Shown here in pieces: positions 24,143 through 34,123 of a stretch of DNA of 64,000 bases. This stretch comes from Cellulophaga sp. 20_2_10. GTDB taxonomy: Bacteria > Bacteroidota > Bacteroidia > Flavobacteriales > Flavobacteriaceae. The stretch spans positions 3,750-67,749 of the forward strand of contig NZ_JAMCOJ010000013.1 in the NCBI RefSeq assembly GCF_023476645.1, read 5' to 3'. Each line of letters opens with the position of its first letter. Position 1 is the stretch's first letter. Under the pieces are notes generated by a model. That model had not been told where the DNA came from, did not search any database, and saw only the letters and a program-made list of their open reading frames with translations. Position numbers and translations under genes: made by a program.

Positions 24143-25357
24143 ATGAAAAACAACATAAAACTACTACTGTTAATATTACCTTATTTTCTATTTAGTTTTA
24201 CTACACAAGAAGATCAATTAAGCTATTTTGTTACAGCTAAATCTGGGCTTAATTACCGTGATGATGCAAACGGAAAAATACTAGGAAAACTACCCTACTT
24301 AGCAGAAGTAAAAATTGTTGCATACACAGGTGTTTTTGATGAAATTAAAGACGAAAACAAGCTCATAAAAGGAGAATGGGTAGGTGTACAGCAAAACAAT
24401 AAAACCGTTTATGTTTTTAATGCATTTTTATCTACATCCAAAGTAGAACTTAACCAAGAACAAAAAACTATTCCAAACAACGATCAAGAAAATTTATATG
24501 CAGGGTTTAAGTTGTTTAATCTAAATGCTAATAGCGATGTAGAAAACTCACCAGGCTTTGTAAATCTATCAGAATTACTAGACTACGAAGAAGAACAAGG
24601 TGTGTCTATGGTTCCTCAGAAATATTTAGATAGTATAAGCAAAGAAGAATCTAGAAGTTATTTAAAAATAGAGGACACTTACAGAGATTACTTTTTTAAA
24701 AATACAAAAATAGCTAAAACTGATAAATTGTTTATTTACAATTATGAGTTAGATGTACTTTTAACTTTTAATCTAAAAGATTTAGATGTTGTAATTTATT
24801 TAAGCCCCTACGAAGGTCACACTAGCGGAATTACCGATAGTGATTACATGTATGGTTTTAAAATTGATGCAAAACACCTGAAAAATTGGGGCTATTATTA
24901 TCAGAACTCTTTTGTTTATTTAGGCAAAGAAAATCCGTTTACAAGAGGTAAAATGAAACCTATGGTATGGACAAGGATTTCTCCTAGTCAATTCCCTGTA
25001 GACTTAAAACAATACGACGTTAACATAGATCAAAAACTTAAAGGTTTATATACATTCATAAATGATGATTTAACGTATTACTATTCAGATTATGGGCATT
25101 TAGTTGTTTTAGATGCTGAAAAAAAAGTGAAGCTTAACAAAATTCTATACCAAGGAGAGTCTGCTAGTTTAGCTCCAATTTCTATAGTAGGAGAAGAAAG
25201 TTCTGAACTAGAAAAAAAACAATGGGCAGGCACATTATTTAAAGACAAACCCTCTGTGTTATTTGGTTTTCATTACGTATCGTTTGGTTGTCCGGCTATA
25301 ACTGTCTTAGATGGTAAGTCTAGCTATATTCGCATTCTTTGCGACAATAGACATTAG
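24143..25357 (+). CDS. Exported SH3b-domain protein with a C-terminal domain
   Basis: A 404-residue protein with signal segment (residues 4-20) and no lipobox. The SH3b-like head (residues 30-95: KSGLNYRDDANGKILGKL, GEWVGVQQ, KTVYVFNAFLS) closely parallels those at 1337 and 18230. A linker and an approximately 280-residue body follow. The body contains VIYLSPYEGHTSGITDSDY and ends in KPSVLFGFHYVSFGCPAITV. Co-transcribed with the lipoprotein upstream. The function is unknown; binding to peptidoglycan or another envelope polymer is plausible for SH3b heads. Confidence 0.7.
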   Translation: MKNNIKLLLLILPYFLFSFTTQEDQLSYFVTAKSGLNYRDDANGKILGKLPYLAEVKIVAYTGVFDEIKDENKLIKGEWVGVQQNNKTVYVFNAFLSTSKVELNQEQKTIPNNDQENLYAGFKLFNLNANSDVENSPGFVNLSELLDYEEEQGVSMVPQKYLDSISKEESRSYLKIEDTYRDYFFKNTKIAKTDKLFIYNYELDVLLTFNLKDLDVVIYLSPYEGHTSGITDSDYMYGFKIDAKHLKNWGYYYQNSFVYLGKENPFTRGKMKPMVWTRISPSQFPVDLKQYDVNIDQKLKGLYTFINDDLTYYYSDYGHLVVLDAEKKVKLNKILYQGESASLAPISIVGEESSELEKKQWAGTLFKDKPSVLFGFHYVSFGCPAITVLDGKSSYIRILCDNRH

Positions 25358-25409
25358 TAATAACAACCAAACATATTAAAGTTTAAAAATAAAGTTGTAT
25401 TTTACTAGA

Positions 25410-25916
25410 ATGTTACAAAGTCAAAGAATACAATTTAAGCCCTTAAGTACAACCTACAAAAAACCATTAGAAGACTTGTTTTGCAAAAATCCACTTGTAA
25501 TGCAAAACACGTTAAAAGGGCGCGTTTTAACTGCTAACGAACTACAAAAAATAGTTGAAGATGATTTTATTACCACAATAGATGAAACTGTTGGTTTCTG
25601 GTGCTTAACCAATAAAGAAGATAATGCCTTTATTGGTGTATCTGGTTTATTAAAATGCAATTACCTTGGCAAAGAAAGTTATGAATTTGGTTTTATATTA
25701 GACGATAATTTTTGGGGGAAAGGCATTGCTACAGAAATAGGAGAATTTTGGATAGACTATGCTAAAAACCAACTTAAACTAGATGAAATCTTGGCTACGG
25801 CTAGCCCAGAAAATCACGCATCTAGGAGAGTATTAGAAAAGTTAAACTTACAAATGGTACGCCAGTTTACCTCTAAAGAACGTGGAGCAAGGTTATTGTT
25901 TAGTAAAAAACTATAA
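25410..25916 (+). CDS. GNAT-family N-acetyltransferase
   Basis: A 168-residue acetyltransferase starting at ATG 25410 (MLQSQRIQFKPL). A TTG at 25395 is in frame but less likely. The GNAT_3 pattern runs through the protein: FIGVSGLLKCNYLGKESYEFGF, then DDNFWGKGIATEIGE with the acetyl-CoA-binding G-K-G-x-A loop, ATASPENHASRRVLEKLNL and a final F/M strand. It resembles RimJ/RimL-type enzymes, with unknown acceptor. It converges with the LytTR gene 9 bases further on. Confidence 0.85.
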   Translation: MLQSQRIQFKPLSTTYKKPLEDLFCKNPLVMQNTLKGRVLTANELQKIVEDDFITTIDETVGFWCLTNKEDNAFIGVSGLLKCNYLGKESYEFGFILDDNFWGKGIATEIGEFWIDYAKNQLKLDEILATASPENHASRRVLEKLNLQMVRQFTSKERGARLLFSKKL

Positions 25917-25925
25917 TTTACACCC

Positions 25926-26681
25926 TTACTTGTCTAACCAGATTTTAAAGTTTTTAAGAGCAAACTTACTAACGAGTATAGGTTTTGTGCTTGCGTGGGC
26001 AACCTTTAAATGCAATTCTATTTTTTGAGGACTGTGTTTTACAATTTTTTTTATGGCATTTATATGTATAATATAATTTCTGTTCACTTTAAAAAAGACT
26101 TCGGTATTTAGTTTTTCAGATATGTCTCGTAAGGTGTCTTTATACAAGTAGTTTTCTGAATTAATTGTAAATAGAAATAAATTTTTTCCTTCGCTATAAA
26201 AAAAAGCCACATCTGTGCTTTCTATAGATTTTAAATGATGTCCAGAATTTACCAAAAAGCGTTCTTGCAACGTTTTACTCTCTAACGCCTCTATTGACTT
26301 AGCCGTATTGTAAAATGAAAAATTCTCTTTTATTTGTGTATACTTTTGCAAAGCTGTAATTACATCTTGCGACTCAAAAGGCTTTAATAAATAGTCTATT
26401 GTAAAGTGTTTAAAGACCCGTATGGCATAATCATCATAAGCCGTAGTAAATACTATAGGAGCTGTGATATTTGTTTGTGTAAAGGCTTCTAAACTTTTGC
26501 CGTCACCCAAATGAATATCCATAAAAATTAAACTTGCTTGTGTGGTACTAAAAAAAGACACCATTTCTTGTACAGACGTTAAATGCTTTATTTCTGTAAT
26601 AGGAACAACGGTCTGTTTATTTAATAAACCAATAAGATAATCTGCTGCTAAATCTTCATCTTCTACAACAACTACAAGCAT
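25926..26681 (-). CDS. LytTR-family response regulator
   Basis: A 251-residue response regulator. The receiver domain (residues 1-120) has the acidic pair EDED, the phospho-acceptor D55 in LIFMDIHLGDG, T79-region FTTAYDDYA and K100 in YLLKPF. A LytTR DNA-binding domain (about 150-251) follows, with FFYSEGKNLFLFT and VNRNYIIHINAIKKI. It is the natural partner of the LytS-type kinase at 34124, from which it is separated by SusD, SusC and a protease. A strong terminator lies between its start codon and the upstream susD. Confidence 0.95.
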   Translation of the reverse strand: MLVVVVEDEDLAADYLIGLLNKQTVVPITEIKHLTSVQEMVSFFSTTQASLIFMDIHLGDGKSLEAFTQTNITAPIVFTTAYDDYAIRVFKHFTIDYLLKPFESQDVITALQKYTQIKENFSFYNTAKSIEALESKTLQERFLVNSGHHLKSIESTDVAFFYSEGKNLFLFTINSENYLYKDTLRDISEKLNTEVFFKVNRNYIIHINAIKKIVKHSPQKIELHLKVAHASTKPILVSKFALKNFKIWLDK

Positions 26682-26689
26682 ATTCTTTT

Positions 26690-26728
26690 TTTATCAAAAA
26701 AAAAAAAACCCGATAGAACTATCGGGTT
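26690..26728 (-). terminator. Terminator between susD and the response regulator gene
   Basis: Read on the minus strand: AACCCGATAG, two-base loop, CTATCGGGTT and a run of 13 T residues (26696-26708 are A on the plus strand). The regulator gene starts 10 bases further, so it needs read-through or its own promoter. Confidence 0.9.
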
Positions 26729-26733
26729 TAATT

Positions 26734-26748
26734 GGACAATAATTGTCC
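26734..26748. repeat. Palindrome GGACAATAATTGTCC
   Basis: A perfect 7-1-7 palindrome just downstream of the susD stop (minus strand) and before the terminator. It could be an operator for the following regulator gene or part of an RNA-processing structure. Confidence 0.4.
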
Positions 26749-26767
26749 GTCGACTAACTCGTGAATA

Positions 26768-28084
26768 CTATAATTCCGGGTTATTAAATCTTGCAGCCTC
26801 TGGAAAAGGCAATGTATATCTTGGATCGTTTTCTATAAGTATAAAATCTTCTCCGTTTATTGTATGTGTTATTGTTTTTTGGTTGCTTCTACGTAAATCA
26901 AACCAACGGTGCCCTTCTAATGCCAATTCTCTTCTTCTTTCTTTATATAACTCTGATAAAAATGTTGTAGAAGACATACCATCTATAGCCATTGTTAAGC
27001 CAGCCATATAAGAGGTTTGGTATCTGTTTTTAACGAAATCTAACAATGTAGCTTTGGCAGCGCCTAAGTTGTCTAATTTAGCTTCTGCTTCCGCTTTTGA
27101 CAATAGCAACTCTGATACTCTAAACGAGCATTTAAGTTCTTGCTCACCACCTTTAGCCGCTTTGTAATTACTACCATCTGCTGTAAAATACAATCCAAAT
27201 CTTAAATCGTTTGTAGTATCATAAATAGCCAGCAAATCTGGAGAAATAGTAGAACTGTTTCTAACTCTAGAATCAAACACATCCTCTAATGCCATAATAG
27301 ACTCCGCAGATGTATATAAATTTGGTAGTTCTGGCGTATCATTTAAATTTACAACAGAATTGTTTAGTGCTAGTGCTGCATTAATTGCTGTTAAAGCAGC
27401 TTCGCTATTATTCATATAGGTGTGTACACGGGCTTCTAAAGCTAAAATTGCAGTTTTTGTAAATCTGTAATTTAAACCAGCATCAAACTTTGTAACATTT
27501 AAAAGAGACTTTGCTGTTGCTATATCCTTTAAAACTTGGTCATAAACTGCCTGTACAGATACTGGTGTAAAAACCTGTTCTAAATCTATTGCTAAGGCCA
27601 AAGGCACTGCTAAGTCCGTAGTTGCTGTTGCTGCATTGTATGGTTTACCATAAAGGTTAACTAGATCAAAATGGGCATATGCACGTAATGCATAAGCCTC
27701 ACCAATTAATTGATTTTTTTCCTGAGACTCTTCAATGTTTGTAGAGCCATCTTCTATAACGTGGTTGGCATAGAAGATAGAATTATACATTTGTATGTAA
27801 GGGTACGGCGTTGTTTGCGGATCTGGATTTGCATCTTTCCAAGAATAAATATCTTTATAATCAGAAAAATTGAAGCTATTCTCATCTAAAACCAACTCAT
27901 CTGCTCTATAGGTAACTACAGATTTTTGCTCAGGAAAAACTCTATATCCTGTTGTTAAGACAGCTCTAAATTCTTCTAAAGTTTCTGGTATAACTTTTCC
28001 TTCTGGTTCTATTTCCAAATAATCGTCACAACCTACCATAAAAAGAGTAAGTAAAGCCAGTATATATGTTTGTATGTGTTTCAT
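26768..28084 (-). CDS. SusD/RagB-like nutrient-binding lipoprotein
   Basis: A 438-residue lipoprotein with lipobox VGC (MVGCDDYLEIEPEGKVIP at residues 16-33), as in SusD/RagB proteins that cap a SusC transporter. TPR-type helices (about 95-190) include LIGEAYALRAYAHFDLVNLY, the classic SusD signature. The C-terminal block ELYKERRRELALEGHRWFDL is the second hallmark. It binds substrate at the cell surface and acts with SusC encoded just upstream (11-base gap). It is at the short end of the family (450-600). Confidence 0.95.
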   Translation of the reverse strand: MKHIQTYILALLTLFMVGCDDYLEIEPEGKVIPETLEEFRAVLTTGYRVFPEQKSVVTYRADELVLDENSFNFSDYKDIYSWKDANPDPQTTPYPYIQMYNSIFYANHVIEDGSTNIEESQEKNQLIGEAYALRAYAHFDLVNLYGKPYNAATATTDLAVPLALAIDLEQVFTPVSVQAVYDQVLKDIATAKSLLNVTKFDAGLNYRFTKTAILALEARVHTYMNNSEAALTAINAALALNNSVVNLNDTPELPNLYTSAESIMALEDVFDSRVRNSSTISPDLLAIYDTTNDLRFGLYFTADGSNYKAAKGGEQELKCSFRVSELLLSKAEAEAKLDNLGAAKATLLDFVKNRYQTSYMAGLTMAIDGMSSTTFLSELYKERRRELALEGHRWFDLRRSNQKTITHTINGEDFILIENDPRYTLPFPEAARFNNPEL

Positions 28085-28095
28085 AATTTAATTTT

Positions 28096-31000
28096 TTAAA
28101 AAGTTACATTTAAACCTAAGGCAACTGTTTTTGAAATAGGCTGCGCGTAGATATTTCCGTAAGTTTCAGGGTCAAAATAACCATCATAATCAGAACCAAA
28201 CACCAATAAATTTCTTCCTTCAAGACTTAAACGAAAACTGTTAATATTCAACTTAGAAGTTAAAGATTTAGGGAAACTGTAGCCTACGCGCATACTATTA
28301 ATTCTTACATAACTCATTTCTTTTACCCAGGTATCTAACAAGGGCATTGTTTCTATAGGGTTTATACCTCCAAACCATTTGTATGCCATCCAAGAATCTC
28401 CAGTTCCTGAAGTCTCCCCTACAATAGCAGGTAAATTACTTGCTGTATTTGTTGGTGACCAGGCATCTAAAATTCTTGCTGAGTAATTTTGACCACGATC
28501 TGTTTGTGTACCATTGTATGGTTGGCGCTCCACTACTGTCTGCTTTAAATTAAAGTTAGCAGCAACCGTAAAATCTAAATTTTTAAACTTAAATGTATTT
28601 ATTATACCACCACTTAACTTAGGGTCTCTATCGCCCACATAGGTAAACAAGTTTCTAAATTCTTCATTACTTAATTCAGATTCCGTTAAAAATCCTGGGA
28701 AAAAATCTGCCCAAGGATCTTTTAATTTAAAAAGCTCAACAGCAGAAACTACCTCATCTCCTTGTTTAAATAATGGGTACCCATTTTCGTCTATACCTGC
28801 TGTTTTTAAAGCAAATACAGCGTTAACAGGCAACCCTTCTCTAGATGGTAAAAAACTATTTTCTCTTACCTGTATATTATCTACAGTACTCTTGTTATGA
28901 GAGATATTAATATTTGTAGTCCAAGAAAAATCTTTAGTTACAATGTTTCTAGTAGACAAGCTAATCTCGTATCCCTTATTGGTAACCTCTGCCCAGTTTA
29001 AGTTGGTAAATTCAAACCCATTTTCTAATGGTACAGAGCGCAAACCAATTAAATCTGTACTGTTACGTCTGTATACATCTGCAGCAATATTAATTCTACC
29101 ATTAAACAAACCTAAGTCCATACCAACATTGGTATTTGTTGTTTTCTCCCAACGCAACTTAGCGTTTGGGGGCGATGTTACCACTATTGTTTCTTCAGAT
29201 GTTCCTGGTAAAATGCTAGTTTTATCGTACTCACCAACAACAAAGGGAGACGTATTACGGTCTATATTACCTTGCAAACCATAAGATGCTCTAAAACGTA
29301 AATTGGACACAATATCACTAGTCTTTAAAAATTCTTCTTCACTAGCCAACCAAGATCCAGAAACAGACCATAATGGCAAGTATTTGTATTTAGGATCTAC
29401 ACCAAATAAGTTAGACCCGTCATAACGTACACTACCAAAAAATGTGTATTTACGATCGTATGTATAAGAACCTGTAGCGTAAAAAGAGGCATATGCATTC
29501 TCTGCTGTAGATTTCTCATACATCTTATATGTACTCTCGTTAGCAACGCTTTCGTTAGGGAAAATTATAGGCGTAGTAGTTAAAGTGTTACTATTGTACC
29601 CAAAACCACGACTCATAATATTAGTATATTTAGAGCGTCTAAACTCAGATCCTAACAAACCTTCAATTTCGTGTTTACCAAAACTAGTATCATAGGTTAA
29701 CAATGATTTCCAGTTGTACTGAAAAAAGTCATCGTTCCAGTTCTGTATAATTCCACCTTCTGGCAAAAAGTAATAATAATCACTTATGCTAGAATCGTAA
29801 AGTCTACTCTTCTCGCGTTCTTTTCTAGAAAAATAAGTTTCTTCTGCTGCATATTTCTCTGTGCTTGTTTTATCAAACTGTAACCCTAATTGTGTAGAAA
29901 GTGTTAGGTCGTTTGTAATTTTATAAGCACCATCAAAAATAGCTTTTATAGCCTGATTTTTTAGATCGTAAGATGTATTTTGGCGCTCTTCTAAAAAGTT
30001 AAATGGTACATACCTACCATCTGTACCCTCTATATCTTGATCATAATTGTAAGAGCCATCTGCTGCGTAAGGTGTAAAATAAGGATTTACATTTCTACTA
30101 TAATTAGCAGGATTTGTAAATGCATCTGTACCCGTTAAATATGATTCTTTTTTAGACTGAGAAAGAAAAATTGAAGCACCAGCACTTAAACGGTCGCTAA
30201 TATCAAAATTATTTTTTAGAGTGATATTGTAACGCTCTAAACCCGTACCAATAGTAGTACCTTCCTCATCATAATACCCTAAAGAAAAGTAATAATCAGA
30301 TGTGTCTGTACCACCAGAAATACCTAAACTATATTGTTTGTTTGCACTAGATTGATATAATAAATCTCCCCAATTAGCATTGTTATTTTTAAGTGAATTT
30401 ATAGCCGTTTGTGTACCTGCATCTAATGAAGAAAAACCGTTAGTTTGGTACGTTCCTAATTCGCCCGAAGCATTTAAAATACGAGCAATTTCTCCTTTAT
30501 TAGTTCTGTAATCTAAATCTGTACGTGCCGCTAAACCTAGTTCAAAATCTACTTTCTGCTGGGCATTCATTAGATTTAACTTGTCAAAATTTGGCTTAGA
30601 AGAAAAGAAAGTATTCGCAGAAAAGTTAACGCGCATTTTACCACTCTTACCTCTCTTAGTTGTAACTACTATAACACCATTTGCAGCTCTAGCACCGTAA
30701 ATTGCCGTAGCAGCAGCATCTTTTAAAATCGTAATATCTTCAATATCACTAGGGTTTAAGCCCGCAATTGCATAGTTACGTAATTGGTCTATATTATCTT
30801 TATCACTAAAATCTGGTACATCGTTACCCTCTAAAGGCAAACCATCTACAACCCATAACGGATCTTGTGGTCCAGATAAAGAAGCAGTACCTCTAATTCT
30901 AATTTTAGCTGGCGCACCAGGAGCTCCTGTTTGTGTTGTAGCAACCACACCAGCAACTTGCCCTTGCAATAACTGATCTACACTAGCAACACCAATTTGC

Positions 31001-31434
31001 TCAATGTCTTCCATTTCTATTTTAGCAACAGAAGAAGTTAGTTTTCTTTTCTCTACCTTTTGGTATCCTGTTAGTATAACCTCATCTAAACTATCTATGT
31101 TTTCACTCAAAGAAATAGAATAGCTTTTTGCATTAGTTAAGTTTATTATTTTTGTCTGATAACCTAAGTAAGAAACTGTAATCTGAGTTACTGTAGTTGG
31201 AAGTTTTAAGGAGAACTTACCATTAAAATCTGCAACAGCACCAATAGATGTATTTTCTATTACACCAGCAACTGCCGTTTCATTAGCAATCATATTTTTA
31301 GAGACGTAAACCGATGCTCCAGGCAGCGGTAAACCATCCTCTGCTCCTAGTACCTCCCCGGTAATTGTTCTCGTATCCTGTGCCCAAGCTGCGGTAACAG
31401 CAAGGAAGAATAACGTAAAAAGGAATTTATTCAT
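28096..31434 (-). CDS. SusC/RagA-family TonB-dependent outer-membrane transporter
   Basis: A 1112-residue outer-membrane importer. Signal peptide at 1-18, CarboxypepD_reg-like N-terminal domain at about 22-110 (TITGEVLGAEDGLPLPGAS...SVYLGY-type ending), TonB plug at about 118-262 (LTGYQKVEKRK; ILKDAAATAIYGARAANGVI), and a beta-barrel for the rest, ending in phenylalanine (LGLNVTF). It takes up substrate delivered by the SusD partner using TonB energy. The N-terminal domain has an unusual insert around residues 45-65 (about 20 residues) compared with the common arrangement. It is first of the susCD pair and 21 bases downstream of the protease gene. Confidence 0.95.
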   Translation of the reverse strand: MNKFLFTLFFLAVTAAWAQDTRTITGEVLGAEDGLPLPGASVYVSKNMIANETAVAGVIENTSIGAVADFNGKFSLKLPTTVTQITVSYLGYQTKIINLTNAKSYSISLSENIDSLDEVILTGYQKVEKRKLTSSVAKIEMEDIEQIGVASVDQLLQGQVAGVVATTQTGAPGAPAKIRIRGTASLSGPQDPLWVVDGLPLEGNDVPDFSDKDNIDQLRNYAIAGLNPSDIEDITILKDAAATAIYGARAANGVIVVTTKRGKSGKMRVNFSANTFFSSKPNFDKLNLMNAQQKVDFELGLAARTDLDYRTNKGEIARILNASGELGTYQTNGFSSLDAGTQTAINSLKNNNANWGDLLYQSSANKQYSLGISGGTDTSDYYFSLGYYDEEGTTIGTGLERYNITLKNNFDISDRLSAGASIFLSQSKKESYLTGTDAFTNPANYSRNVNPYFTPYAADGSYNYDQDIEGTDGRYVPFNFLEERQNTSYDLKNQAIKAIFDGAYKITNDLTLSTQLGLQFDKTSTEKYAAEETYFSRKEREKSRLYDSSISDYYYFLPEGGIIQNWNDDFFQYNWKSLLTYDTSFGKHEIEGLLGSEFRRSKYTNIMSRGFGYNSNTLTTTPIIFPNESVANESTYKMYEKSTAENAYASFYATGSYTYDRKYTFFGSVRYDGSNLFGVDPKYKYLPLWSVSGSWLASEEEFLKTSDIVSNLRFRASYGLQGNIDRNTSPFVVGEYDKTSILPGTSEETIVVTSPPNAKLRWEKTTNTNVGMDLGLFNGRINIAADVYRRNSTDLIGLRSVPLENGFEFTNLNWAEVTNKGYEISLSTRNIVTKDFSWTTNINISHNKSTVDNIQVRENSFLPSREGLPVNAVFALKTAGIDENGYPLFKQGDEVVSAVELFKLKDPWADFFPGFLTESELSNEEFRNLFTYVGDRDPKLSGGIINTFKFKNLDFTVAANFNLKQTVVERQPYNGTQTDRGQNYSARILDAWSPTNTASNLPAIVGETSGTGDSWMAYKWFGGINPIETMPLLDTWVKEMSYVRINSMRVGYSFPKSLTSKLNINSFRLSLEGRNLLVFGSDYDGYFDPETYGNIYAQPISKTVALGLNVTF

Positions 31435-31455
31435 AAAGTTGGTTTTGGGTTAAAG

Positions 31456-34032
31456 TTAAAATTTTAGAGTGTTTTTAATGCGATAAATTAGATCATTATA
31501 ATGTGCCTGCGTATTTGCATCACCTTTACGCTTCTTTTTTTCTAGCAATTGCAATACATTTTGTAACTCTTGACGTTTGTATGATGCAATTTCTGATGTA
31601 CGCCTCATAGAGGTGTAATTAATATTACGTGCTTGCTTTTCTTCATTTAAAGCCACCGCACAAAAACTAGAATTTGTACTATTATCTAGGACGCTTACAT
31701 TTTTAACGGTTGTCTTTTCCATTATATTTTGTGTATCAATAAGCAACACATCTACATAATTCTTCTGTGCCATACGTTCTAATACTTCTAGGGATTTCCC
31801 TTTCTGAGTTTTGCTAAATATGTGCGAACGTACATCTGCAAATAAGTCTTGCACCGTGTAACGTGCTTCTTGCTTAGGATTGTACAAATTGGCCTCTACC
31901 AAACGCAGCAAACGCTCATCTCCTAACAATTGGTACAGGGTATTGTATTGTAATTCTCTAGATAGGGTGTAAGGCGTATATTCAAACGGACCTATTGGTG
32001 AATCCTTAATTGCATATGTATGCTGCAATACCGGATTAAAAAACAACCACTCTGGCACCGTAAATACATTTTTATTAAGGTAAGCAATAGCATCTTTTTG
32101 CATATCGTAAGGAACAGGCTCATAGCTTTGCTTGCTATCTCCGTGCTGGGTTGTATTTAAATACACACCGCCAATATTATTTAGGACATGGGCATTGTAC
32201 ATATTCCACTGACCAATAACACCCATATACAACTTACCTGTATTGTAATAGTCGTCTCCTTCTTTAAACGTCCATTTTTCTAGGTTTTCTGCTACACGTT
32301 GTAAATTTTTAAGTCCGTATGTACTAGCAAGCATTGCATTATCTCCTAAATCTTCAGATTGTGACCTAGGGTCTATAGTGTTTTTATAAGGCTGCTGTTC
32401 GCCATAAAAATAAAGCGGATCGTTGTTATGACTGTCTACTAGCTCTTTAAGTTTTTGCTTTTCTTCTGATGTAGACTCAAACCATTGGTAACCCCACTGA
32501 ATAGCATACATATCATAAACTCCAATTTTTGGTGTAATTGTAGTTACATTATCTTCTGGTTGTGCCACATAATTGTAACGAGCATAATCCATTATTGATG
32601 GTGCTGTACCACCCATTTTATCTGTAAATGTTTTAGAGCGAAGCGAATCTACAGGAAAACTATATGAAGACCCCATATTGTGTTTAAGTCCAAATGTATG
32701 CCCTACCTCATGAGAAGATACAAACCTAATTGCCTCTCCCATATGCTCATCATTAAAAACATTGCCTCTAGATTTACTATCTATTGGTCCTGTTTGTATA
32801 CGCATCCAACTTTGTAAAGACGTCATTACGTTATGCCACCAAATAATATCTGCCTCTATAATTTCCCCACTTCTTGGATCTACAACAGATGGTCCCATTG
32901 CATTTGCCTTAGGTGATGCCGCATAAGTAATAACCGAATAACGCACATCATCTACATCAAAATCTTTATCGTTTGCATCTGGCTCTTTTGCTGTAATTGC
33001 ATTTTTAAAACCCGCTTTTTCAAATGCAATCTGCCAATCTTTAACTCCCGCTATAATATAATTTCGCCATTGTTTTGGCGTAGCTGGGTCTATATAATAT
33101 ACTATTGGTTTTTTTGGTTCTACCAACTCACCTCTTGCATATTTTGCTATATCTTCTGCCTTAGGCTCTAAGCGCCATCTGGTAATAAGCTCTTGCTCTT
33201 TCATAGCTTGTTGCTTATCATTAAAAGACCAATGTTTTTCTGTAAAAAAGCCAACACGTTTATCTAACTGCCTTGCTTGCATAGGTGTTTTAGGTAACAA
33301 AACAATATTACTTGTTACACCCAACGTTATGTACATTGCCGCGCCACCCTCACTAACCGTTGTTGTTAATTGCGACTTAACCACTACGTTTTTAGGAAAG
33401 GTTTTTATTTTTTCTATGTATGATAAATCACTCTTAACACTACCTCCTAAACCAATGTTGTTTAGCACATCATTAAAGCTTTTCTCTTTACCGTTAAAGA
33501 CTTTATTCGCCTTAATTAAAATGGCGTTTGTTTTAGGATTGTAGCTTTCAATATCAAATTTTTCTATAATAGATTCTGCAAAATTATCTTTTACAGACAA
33601 TGTAATAGCATCTCCTTCTGGAGAAGAAACCATTGGCTTGCTTGTTTTTACCCAAATTGCTTTAGAAATACTATCCTTATGAAACGTTATTAACTTATTT
33701 TCATAATTCATTCCTTTATTAAGACCAGTCTCATTTATAGCCAAAGGCACTTGAGAAATTTTGTTTACGACCAAAAACTCTCTTGTAAAAAGGCTATCAG
33801 GAATCTCAAAATAATAATCACTATCAGATTTAATTATAGAAAACAAACCTTTAGTAATGGTTGCTTTTTCTATAAGTTTATCATAGTCCTTATACCCTTT
33901 ATTAAGGCTATCTTTAGGTTCTTCCTTATCTTTTTTACTAGTGCTTTTCTGAGCAGAAACAGCAAAAGTACTTCCTAAGAAAAAAATAAACATTCCTATT
34001 TTAAGAATAGAAACGAACTGATTTTTACGCAT
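31456..34032 (-). CDS. Zinc-dependent metalloprotease (DUF5117/DUF4953 type)
   Basis: An 858-residue exported metalloprotease with signal peptide (1-27, ending SAQ). The zinc motif HEVGHTFGLKH is at 441-451, the Met-turn PSIMDYARYNYV about 40 residues later, and the upstream VRYSVITYAASPKANAMGPS is characteristic of the Bacteroidota DUF5118/DUF5117/DUF4953 family. It sits in one run with SusC/SusD and a two-component pair. I infer that it releases peptides taken up by the SusCD pair. Cleavage specificity cannot be seen. Confidence 0.9.
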   Translation of the reverse strand: MRKNQFVSILKIGMFIFFLGSTFAVSAQKSTSKKDKEEPKDSLNKGYKDYDKLIEKATITKGLFSIIKSDSDYYFEIPDSLFTREFLVVNKISQVPLAINETGLNKGMNYENKLITFHKDSISKAIWVKTSKPMVSSPEGDAITLSVKDNFAESIIEKFDIESYNPKTNAILIKANKVFNGKEKSFNDVLNNIGLGGSVKSDLSYIEKIKTFPKNVVVKSQLTTTVSEGGAAMYITLGVTSNIVLLPKTPMQARQLDKRVGFFTEKHWSFNDKQQAMKEQELITRWRLEPKAEDIAKYARGELVEPKKPIVYYIDPATPKQWRNYIIAGVKDWQIAFEKAGFKNAITAKEPDANDKDFDVDDVRYSVITYAASPKANAMGPSVVDPRSGEIIEADIIWWHNVMTSLQSWMRIQTGPIDSKSRGNVFNDEHMGEAIRFVSSHEVGHTFGLKHNMGSSYSFPVDSLRSKTFTDKMGGTAPSIMDYARYNYVAQPEDNVTTITPKIGVYDMYAIQWGYQWFESTSEEKQKLKELVDSHNNDPLYFYGEQQPYKNTIDPRSQSEDLGDNAMLASTYGLKNLQRVAENLEKWTFKEGDDYYNTGKLYMGVIGQWNMYNAHVLNNIGGVYLNTTQHGDSKQSYEPVPYDMQKDAIAYLNKNVFTVPEWLFFNPVLQHTYAIKDSPIGPFEYTPYTLSRELQYNTLYQLLGDERLLRLVEANLYNPKQEARYTVQDLFADVRSHIFSKTQKGKSLEVLERMAQKNYVDVLLIDTQNIMEKTTVKNVSVLDNSTNSSFCAVALNEEKQARNINYTSMRRTSEIASYKRQELQNVLQLLEKKKRKGDANTQAHYNDLIYRIKNTLKF

Positions 34033-34123
34033 AATAAAATTTTTATTTTGCCTAAAAATCTAGATTTTAGAAGATACTAACAAAAAAACAAGAGTGAGTG
34101 GATATTATTGCGGAGTGAATGGT

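Noticed and set aside
1-25357. True integron with canonical attC sites
   Set aside because: No integrase gene is visible and the ends seen do not match the RYYYAAC/GTTRRRY boxes, so only cassette-like is claimed.
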